From Pseudomonas cichorii (lineage in GTDB: Bacteria > Pseudomonadota > Gammaproteobacteria > Pseudomonadales > Pseudomonadaceae), in assembly GCF_003700275.1 (NCBI RefSeq), contig NZ_RBRE01000091.1, positions 62,001 through 126,000 of the forward strand: a stretch of 64,000 nt of DNA. The letters are read 5' to 3'. This document shows, one piece after another, positions 16,004 to 26,400 of the stretch. Made by a program: the position numbers and the translations under genes. The stretch's first letter is position 1, and every line of letters starts with the position of its first letter. Under the pieces are notes generated by a model. It ran no database searches and had not been told where the DNA came from. It saw nothing but the letters and a program-made list of their open reading frames with translations.

Positions 16004-19000
16004 ATGTACACATCGACCAGAAAAGCCTCGACTACGCACGCCACAGCGCTTGCAGAATTCAACCCCGCAACATTGGTTGATGAACTCGCCAAGCAACTCC
16101 GCCTGCCCGTCGACCAGCTACCAGGCGATGCAAATCTTCTGCGGCTGGGCCTGGATTCAATGCACCTGATGGCCTGGCTCAATCGCTTTCGGCGCCTGGG
16201 CTTCAAGGTGACCCTGAGCGAGCTTTATGATCATCCGACGCTGGAGGGCTGGCAAAACCTGCTGGGCAAGGCCGGCATCGGCAGCCAGAACCCAACGCCA
16301 GTTGCGGCCAGCGAAGCACTGCCGTGCATGACCGACGCCCAACCCTTCGCGCTGACTGCCGTGCAGCACGCCTATCTGGTCGGACGTTCCAGCGAGCAGC
16401 CATTGGGCGGTGTCGGCTGCCACCTGTATCAGGAGTTCGATGGCCGTGGTTTGACGGCACAAGTGCTGGAGCCGGCGATCTACCAACTGATCGAACGTCA
16501 TCCGATGCTCAAGACCCGTTTTCTGGCCAACGGCCGCCAACAATGGCAGCCACAGTCGGCGTGGCCGGGGCTGAAGGTGCACGACCTGCGCCAGCACGAC
16601 GAAACCTCGCGCCAGCAAACCCTGCTGCAACTGCGCGAGCAACTGGGCCATCGACGCCTTCAGGTCGAGCTGGGCGAAACCTTCGATTTCCAGCTGTGCC
16701 TGCTGCCTGAAGAGCAGCACCGCCTGCTGGTCAATATCGATCTGCTGGTCTGCGATGCGGCCAGCTTCAATCAGTTGTTCGAGGAACTGATTGCCCTGAT
16801 CACCGAGCAACCGCTGCCCGCAGCATCCGACGAGTACGATTTCTGCAGCTACCTGACTCAGGTCCAGCGCAACGACCAGCAACGCATCGAACAGGCCAGG
16901 GCATGGTGGATGGCGCGTCTGGACGACCTGCCACTGGCCCCGCTGCTGCCGCTGGCGCAAGAACCCGAGCGCATCGAACAAGTGCGCATCAGCCGCCGTC
17001 GCGGGCAGCTGGACGCCGGGCAATGGCAGGTTTTCAAGGCACAGGCCGGCAAGCATGGCGTCACCCCGACCATGGCACTGGCCACGCTGTTCGGTGCAGT
17101 GCTGGGCCGCTGGAGCGGGCAACAGAGCCTGCTGCTCAACCTGACCCTGTTCGACCGCCAGCCGCTGCATCCAGCCGTAGCCGGAATGATTGCCGACTTC
17201 ACCAATATCCTGCCGCTGCCTGTGGAGTGCGAAGGTCAATCCTTTGCCGAACTGGCACTGGCCAACCAGCGCTCGTTCGCGCAAGTTCATGAGCACAGCG
17301 CCTGGTCCGGCGTTGAAGTGCTGCGCGAACTCAAGAAGCGCCAGCGCCACCCGCACGGCGCGCCACTGGTGTTCACCAGCAACCTGGGCCGTCCGCTGTA
17401 TGGCGAAGCCGAAGAAAGCACGCTTGGCGAACTGGGCTGGGGCATTTCCCAGACCCCGCAAGTGTGGATCGACCACCTGGCGTTCGAGCACCGCGGCCAG
17501 GTCATGCTGCAATGGGACAGCAACAACGCACTGTTCCCCGCCGGCCTGACCGACACACTGTTCGAGGTGTATTTCGAGCAGGTGCTGGCCTTGATTGCCG
17601 ATCCGGCCGGCTGGTCGCGCCCGTTGCCGGAACTGATGCCCGCCAGCCAGTGCGTGGTGCGCGAACTGGTGAATGCCACCGCTCAACCGCTGCCGAGCGG
17701 CCTGCTGCATGATGGCGTATTTGCCCAGGCGCAACGCACGCCGCAGGCCATCGCCCTGATTCAGGGGCAACGCCAGTTGAGCTTTGCTGACCTGATCGAG
17801 CAGGCCAACCGTCTGGCGGGCAGCCTGCAAGCCAGAGGCGTGCAGGCTGGCGATACTGTCGCGGTCAGCATGCTCAAGGATATCGGGCAGATCATCGCCG
17901 TACTGGGCATCCTCAAGGCCGGGGCCATCTACGTTCCGGTGCCACCGGATCAGCCTCTGGCGCGACGCCTGGGAATCTATAAGGGCGCCGGAGTCAAATG
18001 CGTCCTGACCAGCGCCGATGAACCGCGCGAAAGTGAAATCGACAATCGTCTCGACTGGCAGCAGGCAATCCTCGCTGAGCCGCTGCTTCAGCAGGTTGAA
18101 GTCGATGTGCATCAGCCGGCCTACATCATCTACACCTCAGGCTCCACCGGCGAACCCAAAGGCGTGGTAATCAGCCATCAGAGCGCCCTGAACACCTGCG
18201 TGGATATCAGCCAGCGCCATCAGGTCGGCGGCAACGACCGGGTGCTGGCTCTTTCGGCGCTGCATTTCGACCTGTCGGTCTACGACATCTTTGGCGTACT
18301 GGGTGCCGGTGCCTCGATCGTACTGGTCAACGAACAGCAGCGCCGTGACCCGGCATTGTGGTGCGAACTGATCGTCGAGCATGGCATTACCCTGTGGAAC
18401 AGCGTGCCGGCGCTGTTCGACATGCTGCTGACCTACAGCGAAGGCTTCGAGCTGCACAGCCCGGCGCATCTGCGCGTGGTCATGCTGTCCGGCGACTGGA
18501 TCGGCCTCGATCTGCCCGACCGCTATCACCAGTTCCGTGCCGACGGCCAGTTCGTGGCCATGGGCGGTGCGACCGAAGCGGCGATCTGGTCCAACACCTG
18601 CACCGTGGCCCGCGTCGAACCGGACTGGCGCTCGATTCCCTACGGCCAGCCGCTGGCCAACCAGAGCTATCGCGTGGTCGACGAACTGGGCCGCGATTGC
18701 CCGGACTGGGTCGCCGGTGAATTATGGATCGGTGGCGTCGGCGTCGCCCAGGGCTACTTCAACGACACCGAGCGCAGCGCCCGGCAGTTCGTCGAAGTCG
18801 ACGGTGAACGCTGGTATCGCACCGGCGACATGGGCTGCTACTGGCCCGATGGCACGCTGGAGTTTCTTGGGCGTCGCGACAAACAGGTCAAGGTCGGCGG
18901 CTATCGCATCGAGCTGGGCGAGATCGACGCGGCATTCAATCGTCTGCCAGGCGTCAAGAGCGCAATCAGCATGGCCCTGGGCGAACGGGAAAAAAGCCTG

Positions 19001-22000
19001 GTGGCCTTTGTCGTGCCGCAGGGCTCAAGCCTGTGCAGCCCGGTGCAAGCCGATCCGCGGACACCGACCGACTATGCCGACTGGTTGACCCCGACCGGCA
19101 TGACGGATCTGTCGACAGCGCCGGATACATTGCTGGCCGACTTTCTGCTCCAGCATCTGGCCCTCAACGGCGTAAGTTTCGATGCGCCTACAAATCCTGA
19201 CGAGGTAATGCAGGCCTATGCCTGTCCGCAGCAATGGTGCCCGCTGCTGGGCCGCTGGCTGGGCTGGTTGAGCGATCAGGGCCGCCTGCAGAGCAACGCC
19301 GATGGACAATGGCTGCGGGTAGCGATTGCCGAACCGGACACCAACAGTACGGACGACGAATCGACTTACGCCCTCAAGGAAGCCCTCAACGCTCACCATG
19401 ACGCGCTCAGCGACATCCTGCGCGGCCAGCGCCAGGCCCAGACCCTGCTCGACCATCCGTACTGGTCCCCCGAGCATCTGTTGATGCAAAGCCGTGGCAG
19501 CAACGCAGCTCTGGAACAACTGGCAACCTCGATCACCCGCCTGAGCCAGCGCCTGCAACGCCCGGTGCGCCTGATCGAAGTGGGTGCCCGCAGCGCGCTG
19601 GGCGCAGTGCATCTGCTGCAACGCCTGAGCGCCAGCCAGGTGCAATACACCGCTCTCGATACGTCCCAGGCGCTGGTGCTCAAGGCCCGGGAACGCCTGG
19701 CCCGCTTCACCCATGCCAAGGCCTGTCGTGACAGCGACGCCGAACTCCAGAACCTGCTGCACAGCGCCGATGTGCTGCTGATCAACAACCAGTTGCACCG
19801 TATCGAGCAGCCGGAGCAGAACCTGCAACGCTGGCTGAAACTCTGCGCGCCGGGCGCTGCGGTCTATGTGATGGAACTGGCACAGGCTTCGCCACTGGCG
19901 CTGGTCAGTGCCGACCTGCTCAGCGACGGCCAGAGTGCCGCGCAACAACTGCGCGACACCGCCCATTGGCAGCACATGCTGACACAAGCCGGGCTGAGCG
20001 CCGGGCATAGCGATTGCCTGGGCGATCTGCAGCGGCTGGTACTGCGCGCCAGCGACAACCTGCAAAAACCCGACCCGACACGACTGGCCAAGGCCCTGGC
20101 AGACGAGCTGCCCAGTTATATGGTGCCGCAGCGTCTGTACTTCCTCGACGCCCTGCCGCTGACTGCCAATGGCAAGATCGACCACAAGGCTTTGTCTCAA
20201 CTGTGCAAGCCTGGCGTCGAAGCCGTCGATGACACCCAGGCGCCGGGCACGCAAAGCGAGCAATTGCTGGCGCGGCTCTGGGAAGAGTTGTTACAGGGCG
20301 GCCCGGTGCATTGCCACAGCCAGTTCTTCCAGCTTGGCGGCGACTCGCTGCTGGCCACCCGACTGATTGGTGAACTGGGCAAGCACGGCTACCGCGCACG
20401 CCTCGATGACCTGTTCAACTTTCCGACCCTGCAGGCTTTCGCTGCCACTCTGGTTGCCGATCACAGCGCTCCCGCGACAAACCTGGAGCACGACCCGGCA
20501 GCCCGCTACCAGCCGTTCGCCCTGAGCGATGTGCAGGAAGCCTATCTGGTAGGGCGTCAACCGGGTTTCGTGCTGGGCGGCGTGGGTGCGCATTTCTTTG
20601 TCGAATTCAACGTCGAGCACCTGGATATCCAGCGTTTCGAGGCGATCTGGCAACAGTTGATCGCCCGCCACGACACGCTGCGCGCTGTGGTCCGTGACGG
20701 CTGCCTGCAAGTGCTGGAGCAGGTTCCGGCCTTTGCTGCGCAACGGCACCGCGTCAGTTCGCTGGAGGGTCCGCAAACCCTGGCGCTGCGCGAGCGTCTG
20801 TCGCATCAGGTGCTGAACCCCGAGCAATGGCCGTTGTTCGACGTGCAGATTGCTGAAGATGGTAGCAACCACAGCCGGATCTTCATCAGCCTGGACAACC
20901 TGTTGCTCGATGGCATGAGCATGCAGATTCTGCTGGCCGAGCTGGAAGTCCTGTATCAACAACCCGAGCGCGTGCTGGAACCCATCGATATCGGTTTCCG
21001 CGACTATCAGTGCCTGCGCGCCGCGCAACCCGCTGCCGTCAACGCCCAGGCTTACTGGCAGCGCCGGCTGGACAGCCTGCCCTCCGCGCCGCGCCTGCCA
21101 TTGATGCGTGAGCCGAGCGAAATCGGCACACCACGCTTCGTGCGTCTGGCCGAGCGCATTTCGGCGGATACCTGGGAGCGCTTGAAAGCCCAGGCACACC
21201 AGCATCAACTGACCCCTTCGGGCCTGCTGCTCAGCGCCTTTGCCGCAGTGCTCTCGGCCTGGAGCAGCGAGCGCGAACTGTCCCTGAACCTGACCCTGTT
21301 CGACCGTCAGCCATTGCATCCGCACATCGACCGGGTTCTGGGCGACTTCACCTCACTGCTGTTGCTGGCCTGGCAACCGACGAATCACTGGCTCGGCAGT
21401 GCCCAGCGCCTGCAACAGCGCCTCTGGCGCGACCTGGCACAACGTGATCACTCGGCAATCCGGGTCATGCGCGAGCTGGCCAGACGCAACGGCATGGCCG
21501 CCGCACAGATGCCGGTGGTGTTCACCAGCGCGCTGGGCTTCGACAAGGGCCGTTTCATGGCCGAATCGTCCTGGCTCAAGCCGGTCTGGGGCATTTCCCA
21601 GACTCCGCAGATCTGGCTGGACCATCAGGTCTATGAGTCGGAGGGCGATCTGTGCCTGAACTGGGATGCGGTAGAAGCCCTGTTCGAGCCGGCCATGCTG
21701 CGCGCCATGTTCGAGCAGTACATTGCGCTGCTGCGCCAGTTGGCCGACCAGCCACAGGCTTGGGCCTTGCCGCTGGAACAACTGGTCGCGCGCAATCAGA
21801 CCAGCGCCTTGATCACCGCCCTGCCACGCACGCCAACCGCGTCCGTAACAGTGGACAACGGCTGTCAGGTCGATGAGCACATCGTCGAGCTGATCCGCCA
21901 GTCGTTCAGCGATGTCATCGGCCTGAAGCTGCATGACGCCCGGCAGAACTTCTTCGATGCGGGGGCCAGCTCTCTGAAACTGGTGCAATTGCATATCCGC

Positions 22001-22183
22001 CTGAGCCAGCTGGGCTATCCGCAATTGCAGGTCACCGACCTGTTCGGCTATCCCAACGCCCATGCGCTGGCCCAGCATCTGAGCCAGGCACCTCTGGTCT
22101 CGGACGAGCAGGACGAAGCGCGCCGCACCCAGTTGAACCAGCGCAACGCCAGACGCCTGCGGCGCATCGGGAGTGTTTCATGA
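16004..22183 (+). CDS. irp2: Yersiniabactin-type NRPS HMWP2 (ArCP-Cy1-A-[MT/E-like]-PCP1-Cy2-PCP2)
   Basis: A 2059-residue synthetase (Yersinia HMWP2 is about 2035). Visible order: aryl carrier domain with Ser52 in LGLDS, the site loaded with salicylate; Cy1 with D246-x4-D251-x2-S254, the cyclisation motif that replaces HHxxxDG; A domain with YTSGSTGEPKG near 710; a methyltransferase-like insert at about 1030-1360; PCP1 with Ser1448 in GGDSL; Cy2 with D1631-x4-D1636-x2-S1639; PCP2 with Ser1990 in GASSL. My by-eye specificity code DLYNLS(M)IWK fits cysteine. The product is hydroxyphenyl-thiazolinyl-thiazolinyl-S-PCP2, passed to HMWP1. The ATG at 16004 has GGAG 8 bp upstream. The stop overlaps the MFS gene by ATGA. 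Confidence 0.95.
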   Translation: MYTSTRKASTTHATALAEFNPATLVDELAKQLRLPVDQLPGDANLLRLGLDSMHLMAWLNRFRRLGFKVTLSELYDHPTLEGWQNLLGKAGIGSQNPTPVAASEALPCMTDAQPFALTAVQHAYLVGRSSEQPLGGVGCHLYQEFDGRGLTAQVLEPAIYQLIERHPMLKTRFLANGRQQWQPQSAWPGLKVHDLRQHDETSRQQTLLQLREQLGHRRLQVELGETFDFQLCLLPEEQHRLLVNIDLLVCDAASFNQLFEELIALITEQPLPAASDEYDFCSYLTQVQRNDQQRIEQARAWWMARLDDLPLAPLLPLAQEPERIEQVRISRRRGQLDAGQWQVFKAQAGKHGVTPTMALATLFGAVLGRWSGQQSLLLNLTLFDRQPLHPAVAGMIADFTNILPLPVECEGQSFAELALANQRSFAQVHEHSAWSGVEVLRELKKRQRHPHGAPLVFTSNLGRPLYGEAEESTLGELGWGISQTPQVWIDHLAFEHRGQVMLQWDSNNALFPAGLTDTLFEVYFEQVLALIADPAGWSRPLPELMPASQCVVRELVNATAQPLPSGLLHDGVFAQAQRTPQAIALIQGQRQLSFADLIEQANRLAGSLQARGVQAGDTVAVSMLKDIGQIIAVLGILKAGAIYVPVPPDQPLARRLGIYKGAGVKCVLTSADEPRESEIDNRLDWQQAILAEPLLQQVEVDVHQPAYIIYTSGSTGEPKGVVISHQSALNTCVDISQRHQVGGNDRVLALSALHFDLSVYDIFGVLGAGASIVLVNEQQRRDPALWCELIVEHGITLWNSVPALFDMLLTYSEGFELHSPAHLRVVMLSGDWIGLDLPDRYHQFRADGQFVAMGGATEAAIWSNTCTVARVEPDWRSIPYGQPLANQSYRVVDELGRDCPDWVAGELWIGGVGVAQGYFNDTERSARQFVEVDGERWYRTGDMGCYWPDGTLEFLGRRDKQVKVGGYRIELGEIDAAFNRLPGVKSAISMALGEREKSLVAFVVPQGSSLCSPVQADPRTPTDYADWLTPTGMTDLSTAPDTLLADFLLQHLALNGVSFDAPTNPDEVMQAYACPQQWCPLLGRWLGWLSDQGRLQSNADGQWLRVAIAEPDTNSTDDESTYALKEALNAHHDALSDILRGQRQAQTLLDHPYWSPEHLLMQSRGSNAALEQLATSITRLSQRLQRPVRLIEVGARSALGAVHLLQRLSASQVQYTALDTSQALVLKARERLARFTHAKACRDSDAELQNLLHSADVLLINNQLHRIEQPEQNLQRWLKLCAPGAAVYVMELAQASPLALVSADLLSDGQSAAQQLRDTAHWQHMLTQAGLSAGHSDCLGDLQRLVLRASDNLQKPDPTRLAKALADELPSYMVPQRLYFLDALPLTANGKIDHKALSQLCKPGVEAVDDTQAPGTQSEQLLARLWEELLQGGPVHCHSQFFQLGGDSLLATRLIGELGKHGYRARLDDLFNFPTLQAFAATLVADHSAPATNLEHDPAARYQPFALSDVQEAYLVGRQPGFVLGGVGAHFFVEFNVEHLDIQRFEAIWQQLIARHDTLRAVVRDGCLQVLEQVPAFAAQRHRVSSLEGPQTLALRERLSHQVLNPEQWPLFDVQIAEDGSNHSRIFISLDNLLLDGMSMQILLAELEVLYQQPERVLEPIDIGFRDYQCLRAAQPAAVNAQAYWQRRLDSLPSAPRLPLMREPSEIGTPRFVRLAERISADTWERLKAQAHQHQLTPSGLLLSAFAAVLSAWSSERELSLNLTLFDRQPLHPHIDRVLGDFTSLLLLAWQPTNHWLGSAQRLQQRLWRDLAQRDHSAIRVMRELARRNGMAAAQMPVVFTSALGFDKGRFMAESSWLKPVWGISQTPQIWLDHQVYESEGDLCLNWDAVEALFEPAMLRAMFEQYIALLRQLADQPQAWALPLEQLVARNQTSALITALPRTPTASVTVDNGCQVDEHIVELIRQSFSDVIGLKLHDARQNFFDAGASSLKLVQLHIRLSQLGYPQLQVTDLFGYPNAHALAQHLSQAPLVSDEQDEARRTQLNQRNARRLRRIGSVS

Positions 22184-23406
22184 GCCGCTACCTGCCTTAT
22201 TGGTGTTACTACCTGCATCAAGGCATGCTCACCGCCCTGATGCTGCAAGGGGTAGTCGGCTACTTCCGGCATCACGGGCTGGACCTGGCCAGCCTCAGCC
22301 TGTTGTCGCTGACGTTCCTGCCCTGGGTCGGCAAGTTCCTCTGGGCACCGTGGTGCGAACGTCACAGCATCAGCCTGCGTGGCAATCGCTACCTGGGCAG
22401 TCTGGTGCTGTTGCAACTGGCCATGGCCGTGACCTTGCTGGCCCTGGGCTTTCTGGCGCCGGAACACTCGATCTATCCGATCATGGCCGGTCTGATGCTG
22501 CTGGCGTTGCTGTCGGCCAGTCACGACATCTACGCCGACGGCATCACCATCACCACCTGTGATGCCGCCAGCCGTCCCTACGCCAATACCGCGCAAGTGG
22601 GTGGCAGCTATCTGGGCGTTGTGTTCGGTTCCTTCGTGTTCCTGTTTCTGGCCGAGCGCTGGGGCTGGCAAGCGGGCTTTACCGGGATGGCGGCGGTTTC
22701 ACTGCTGCTGTTGCTGCCGGTGGGCCTGTTACCGGCCAGTTGGGCCTTGACCGAGCTGACAACGCGCCCAAGGCTGGATCGCAGCAGCTTCACCGCGCTG
22801 TGGCCCGCCCTGTGCCTGACCGCCATCTACTACCTGGCGATGCGCGGCCTGATGACCGTGCAAACCGTACTGCTGCTGGATCAGGGTTTGAGTCTTGGCG
22901 ATCTGGGGCTGGTGTCGACGCTGTACGGCACCCTCGCCAGCGCCCTTGGCGTGCTGCTCGGTGGCTGGATGGCCAGACGCTTCGGTGCCTGGCGCTGCCT
23001 GTTGCCGGCCATGGCCATCCATGCCGCGATTGCCGTGGCGGCGGCCCTGGGTGCCACGCTCTACAACCTCACGACCTGGCTGGCGCTGTTCGCGCTGGTC
23101 AACGTCGCGGCGGCCATCAGCTTCGTCACGCTCTACAACCTGTTGATGGGCGTCGTGCGTCCACATCAACCGGCCTCGGACTATGCCTTGCTGCAATCGG
23201 TGGATGCCGCCATTGCCATGCTCGGTTCGATGGTCGCCCTGCAAGTCGCCCATCACCTGGGCTATCCATCGTTGCTGGCCATTCTGGCGGCCATTGCCTG
23301 CTTCTCCATGTGGCCTGCGCTGCGACTGCGTCGCCGCCTTGAACGCAGCCTATCCGTATCCAATTTCTCCGCTCCTGCCCAAGAGGTCATTCATGCACAC
23401 CTTTGA
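22180..23406 (+). CDS. MFS transporter in the siderophore operon (YbtX/AmpG-like)
   Basis: A 408-residue integral membrane protein with about 12 hydrophobic helices, similar in character to the AmpG/YbtX group. It lies between the HMWP2 and HMWP1 genes, overlapping the first by 4 bp and the second by 14 bp, so its synthesis is tied to the assembly line. In Yersinia, YbtX sits outside the irp2-irp1 unit and is not essential for iron use. Here it is a candidate for siderophore export or for an inner-membrane uptake step; the direction cannot be told from sequence. Confidence 0.85.
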   Translation: MSRYLPYWCYYLHQGMLTALMLQGVVGYFRHHGLDLASLSLLSLTFLPWVGKFLWAPWCERHSISLRGNRYLGSLVLLQLAMAVTLLALGFLAPEHSIYPIMAGLMLLALLSASHDIYADGITITTCDAASRPYANTAQVGGSYLGVVFGSFVFLFLAERWGWQAGFTGMAAVSLLLLLPVGLLPASWALTELTTRPRLDRSSFTALWPALCLTAIYYLAMRGLMTVQTVLLLDQGLSLGDLGLVSTLYGTLASALGVLLGGWMARRFGAWRCLLPAMAIHAAIAVAAALGATLYNLTTWLALFALVNVAAAISFVTLYNLLMGVVRPHQPASDYALLQSVDAAIAMLGSMVALQVAHHLGYPSLLAILAAIACFSMWPALRLRRRLERSLSVSNFSAPAQEVIHAHL

Positions 23407-26400
23407 AGAGTTCTATGGCACCAGTGAACCTGTCGCAGTCATTGGTCTGGCCTGCCGGTTCCCCGGTGCCGGCGACAGTACCGAGTACTGGCAGAACCTG
23501 CTGGCCGGCCGCGAATGCAGCCGCCGTTTCAGCCGCGAAGAACTGTTGGCCGCCGGGCTGGACCCGGCCCTGATCGACAACCCCGATTTCGTCAATGTTG
23601 CTTCGACCATCGATCAGCCCGAGCACTTCGATGCCGCGCTGTTCGGCTATTCACGCCAGGAAGCCGAGTCCATCGACCCGCAACAGCGGCTGTTCCTGCA
23701 GACCGTCTGGCATGCCCTGGAGCATGCCGGTTTTGCTCCGCGGGATATCCCGCACAAGACTGGCGTATTCGCTTCCGCACGCATGAGCACCTATCCGGGC
23801 CGCGACAATATCCGCGTTACCGAAGTGGCGCAGGTCAAGGGCCTGCAAGCGCTGATGGGCAACGACAAGGATTACCTGGCCAGCCGGGCCGCCTACAAAC
23901 TCAACCTGCGCGGTCCGGCGCTGACCGTGCAGACCGCCTGCTCCAGTTCGCTGGTCGCCGTACACATGGCATGTGAAAGCCTGCGCAGTGGCGAATGCTC
24001 CATGGCCGTGGCGGGCGGAGTCGCGGTGTCGTTCCCGCAACAGGCCGGCTACCTCTACCAGCCGGGCATGATCTTTTCCCCGGATGGACGCTGCCGCCCT
24101 TTCGACGCCAATGCCCAGGGCACCTTTGCCGGTAACGGCGTGGGGGCCGTGACCTTGCGGCGCCTGGAAGATGCCCTGCGTGACGGCGATCCGATTCTGG
24201 CCGTGCTGCGCGGCAGTGCGATCAACAACGACGGCCACCACAAGGTCGGCTACACCGCGCCGTCGGTAGTCGGCCAGCGTGAAGTGATCAGCGATGCGCT
24301 GCTGCTGGCCGATGTCGAATGCACCAGCATCGGCATGATCGAAGCCCACGGCACCGGCACGCCACTGGGCGACCCCATCGAAGTCCAGGCCTTGCGCGAT
24401 GTCTTCGCCGCACGCAGCGATATCGGTGGCTGTGCGCTGGGCTCGGTCAAGGGCAACCTCGGGCATCTGGATACCGCAGCCGGGATCGCCAGCCTGATCA
24501 AGACCGTGCTTGCCGTCAGCCATGGACAAATTCCGCCGAGCATCAACTTCGCCCAGGCCAACCCTGCACTGCAACTGGACAACAGCCCGTTCCAGGTGCC
24601 GGTGCAAGCGCGGGACTGGCCGGCAGGACCACGGCGCGCCGGTGTGTCTTCGTTCGGCATCGGCGGCACCAACTGCCACGTGATCGTCGAAGCCATGCCG
24701 GAAACCCTGCGCAGCGTTCATCCGCAACCGGAGGCCGGCGCCCTGCTGCTGAGTGCCGCCAGCCAGGCATCGCTGCGGCAACTGGCAGGCCGTTATGCCC
24801 TGCAACTGAAGAACGGCAACTCAGCGGCCAATCTGGCGCATACCGCGCTGCATGGTCGTCAGCTCGATCTGGCCTATCGTCTGGCCGTGCCGCTGCATGA
24901 TGAAACAGCCCCGGCCCTGGAAGCCTTCGCCCAGGGCGAACGCGATGCCCTGCTGCACGATGGTCATGCGCAACAAGGCACTCAACTCTGGCTGTGCAGC
25001 GGTCAGGGCAGCCAATGGGCCGGCATGGGCAAAAGTCTCTACGGTCAGGCCCGGGCCTTTACCGAAAGTCTGGACCGCAGCTTCGCTGCCTGCGCCGCAC
25101 ACCTGCAACCGTCGCTGCAATCGGTGATGTTCGGCGAGCACGACGCGCTGATCGACCGCATGGATTACGCCCAGCCGGCCATCGTCGCCTTTGAGGTGGC
25201 CATGGCCGCCCATTGGCGTGAGCAAGGCCTGACCCCGGAGTTGCTGGTTGGCCATTCGGTCGGTGAGTTTGCCGCAGTGGTCATTGCCGGCATCTACCGT
25301 CTCGAAGACGTGCTGCCGCTGGTGATTACCCGTGGTCGGCTGATGAACCAGAGCGCCGCCGACGGCGCGATGCTCGCGGTGTTCTGCGACGAGGCGAGTC
25401 TGGAACCACTGGCCCGCCAGCATGGGGTCGAGATAGCCGTGCATAACGCCGAACGGCATCTGGTGGCCTCGGGCAGTCGTCAGGGCATCGAGGCCTTGGC
25501 GCAGACACTGCAAGACCAGCAGATTCGCCATAACCGCCTGAGCGTGGCCGGTGCAGCACACTCGCAATTGCTCGACCCGATCCTCGACGAGTTCCAGCAG
25601 GCCTGCGCCCGCTTACAGGCCAACCCCGGCAGGATTCCGCTGATCTCGACCCTGACCGGCCAACCCTTGACCCAGGCCGAACTGAACAGCGGCGATTACT
25701 GGCGCAGGCACATGCGCGAGCCGGTGCGTTTCCATCAGGCGCTGCAACTGGCGTTGCAAGGCGGCGTCAGCATCGGTCTGGAGCTTGGCTCCGATGCACC
25801 GCTGACCGGCATCGGCAGCCGTCTGGAACAACCGGGCGTGCACTGGATCGCCAGTGCACGACGCCACAAGCCGGCACAAGCTGTCTTGCAAGACAGTCTG
25901 CTGCGCCTGTTCGCCGCCGGTGCCAATCTGGCATGGCGCGAATTGCTGCCCAGCAGCGGACAGCGTATCCAGGCGCCGCTGTATGCCTTCGATGAGCAAC
26001 GCTACTGGTGCGATACGCCACGCCAGGCACTTGCCGTGGCGCAGCAGGATCCGCTGCTGGAAGCCGGTCGCAAGGCCGTTATTCAGGAAGGAGCGAGCCT
26101 CGACCTGCCGCGCCTGGAACGCCTCTACGAGTGCGTAACCAGGCTGCATGCCATCTATGTCGACCAGATGGTCCGCCAGTGCGTGGGCGAGCGCATCGAC
26201 AGCGGCGCTGCGGCGCTGGATATCCTGCGCGGCGGACGCTTGCTGCCGCGTCACCGGCAACTGCTGGTGCGCCTGCTCAATGCCTGCGTGGAAGACGGCT
26301 ATTACGCACTGGAACAAGGCAGCTATCGCACGGCCAGTCTGGTGCCTTACGAACAGCGTGCGGCCCTGCTCAAGGAACTGCGCGACTGCTGCGAAGGCCT

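Noticed and set aside
14161..16206. 681-codon antisense open frame under ybtQ
   Set aside because: Shadow of a strongly biased coding strand; the plus-strand frame has all ABC transporter motifs.
16157..18112. 651-codon antisense open frame under HMWP2
   Set aside because: Same cause; the NRPS motifs lie on the plus strand.
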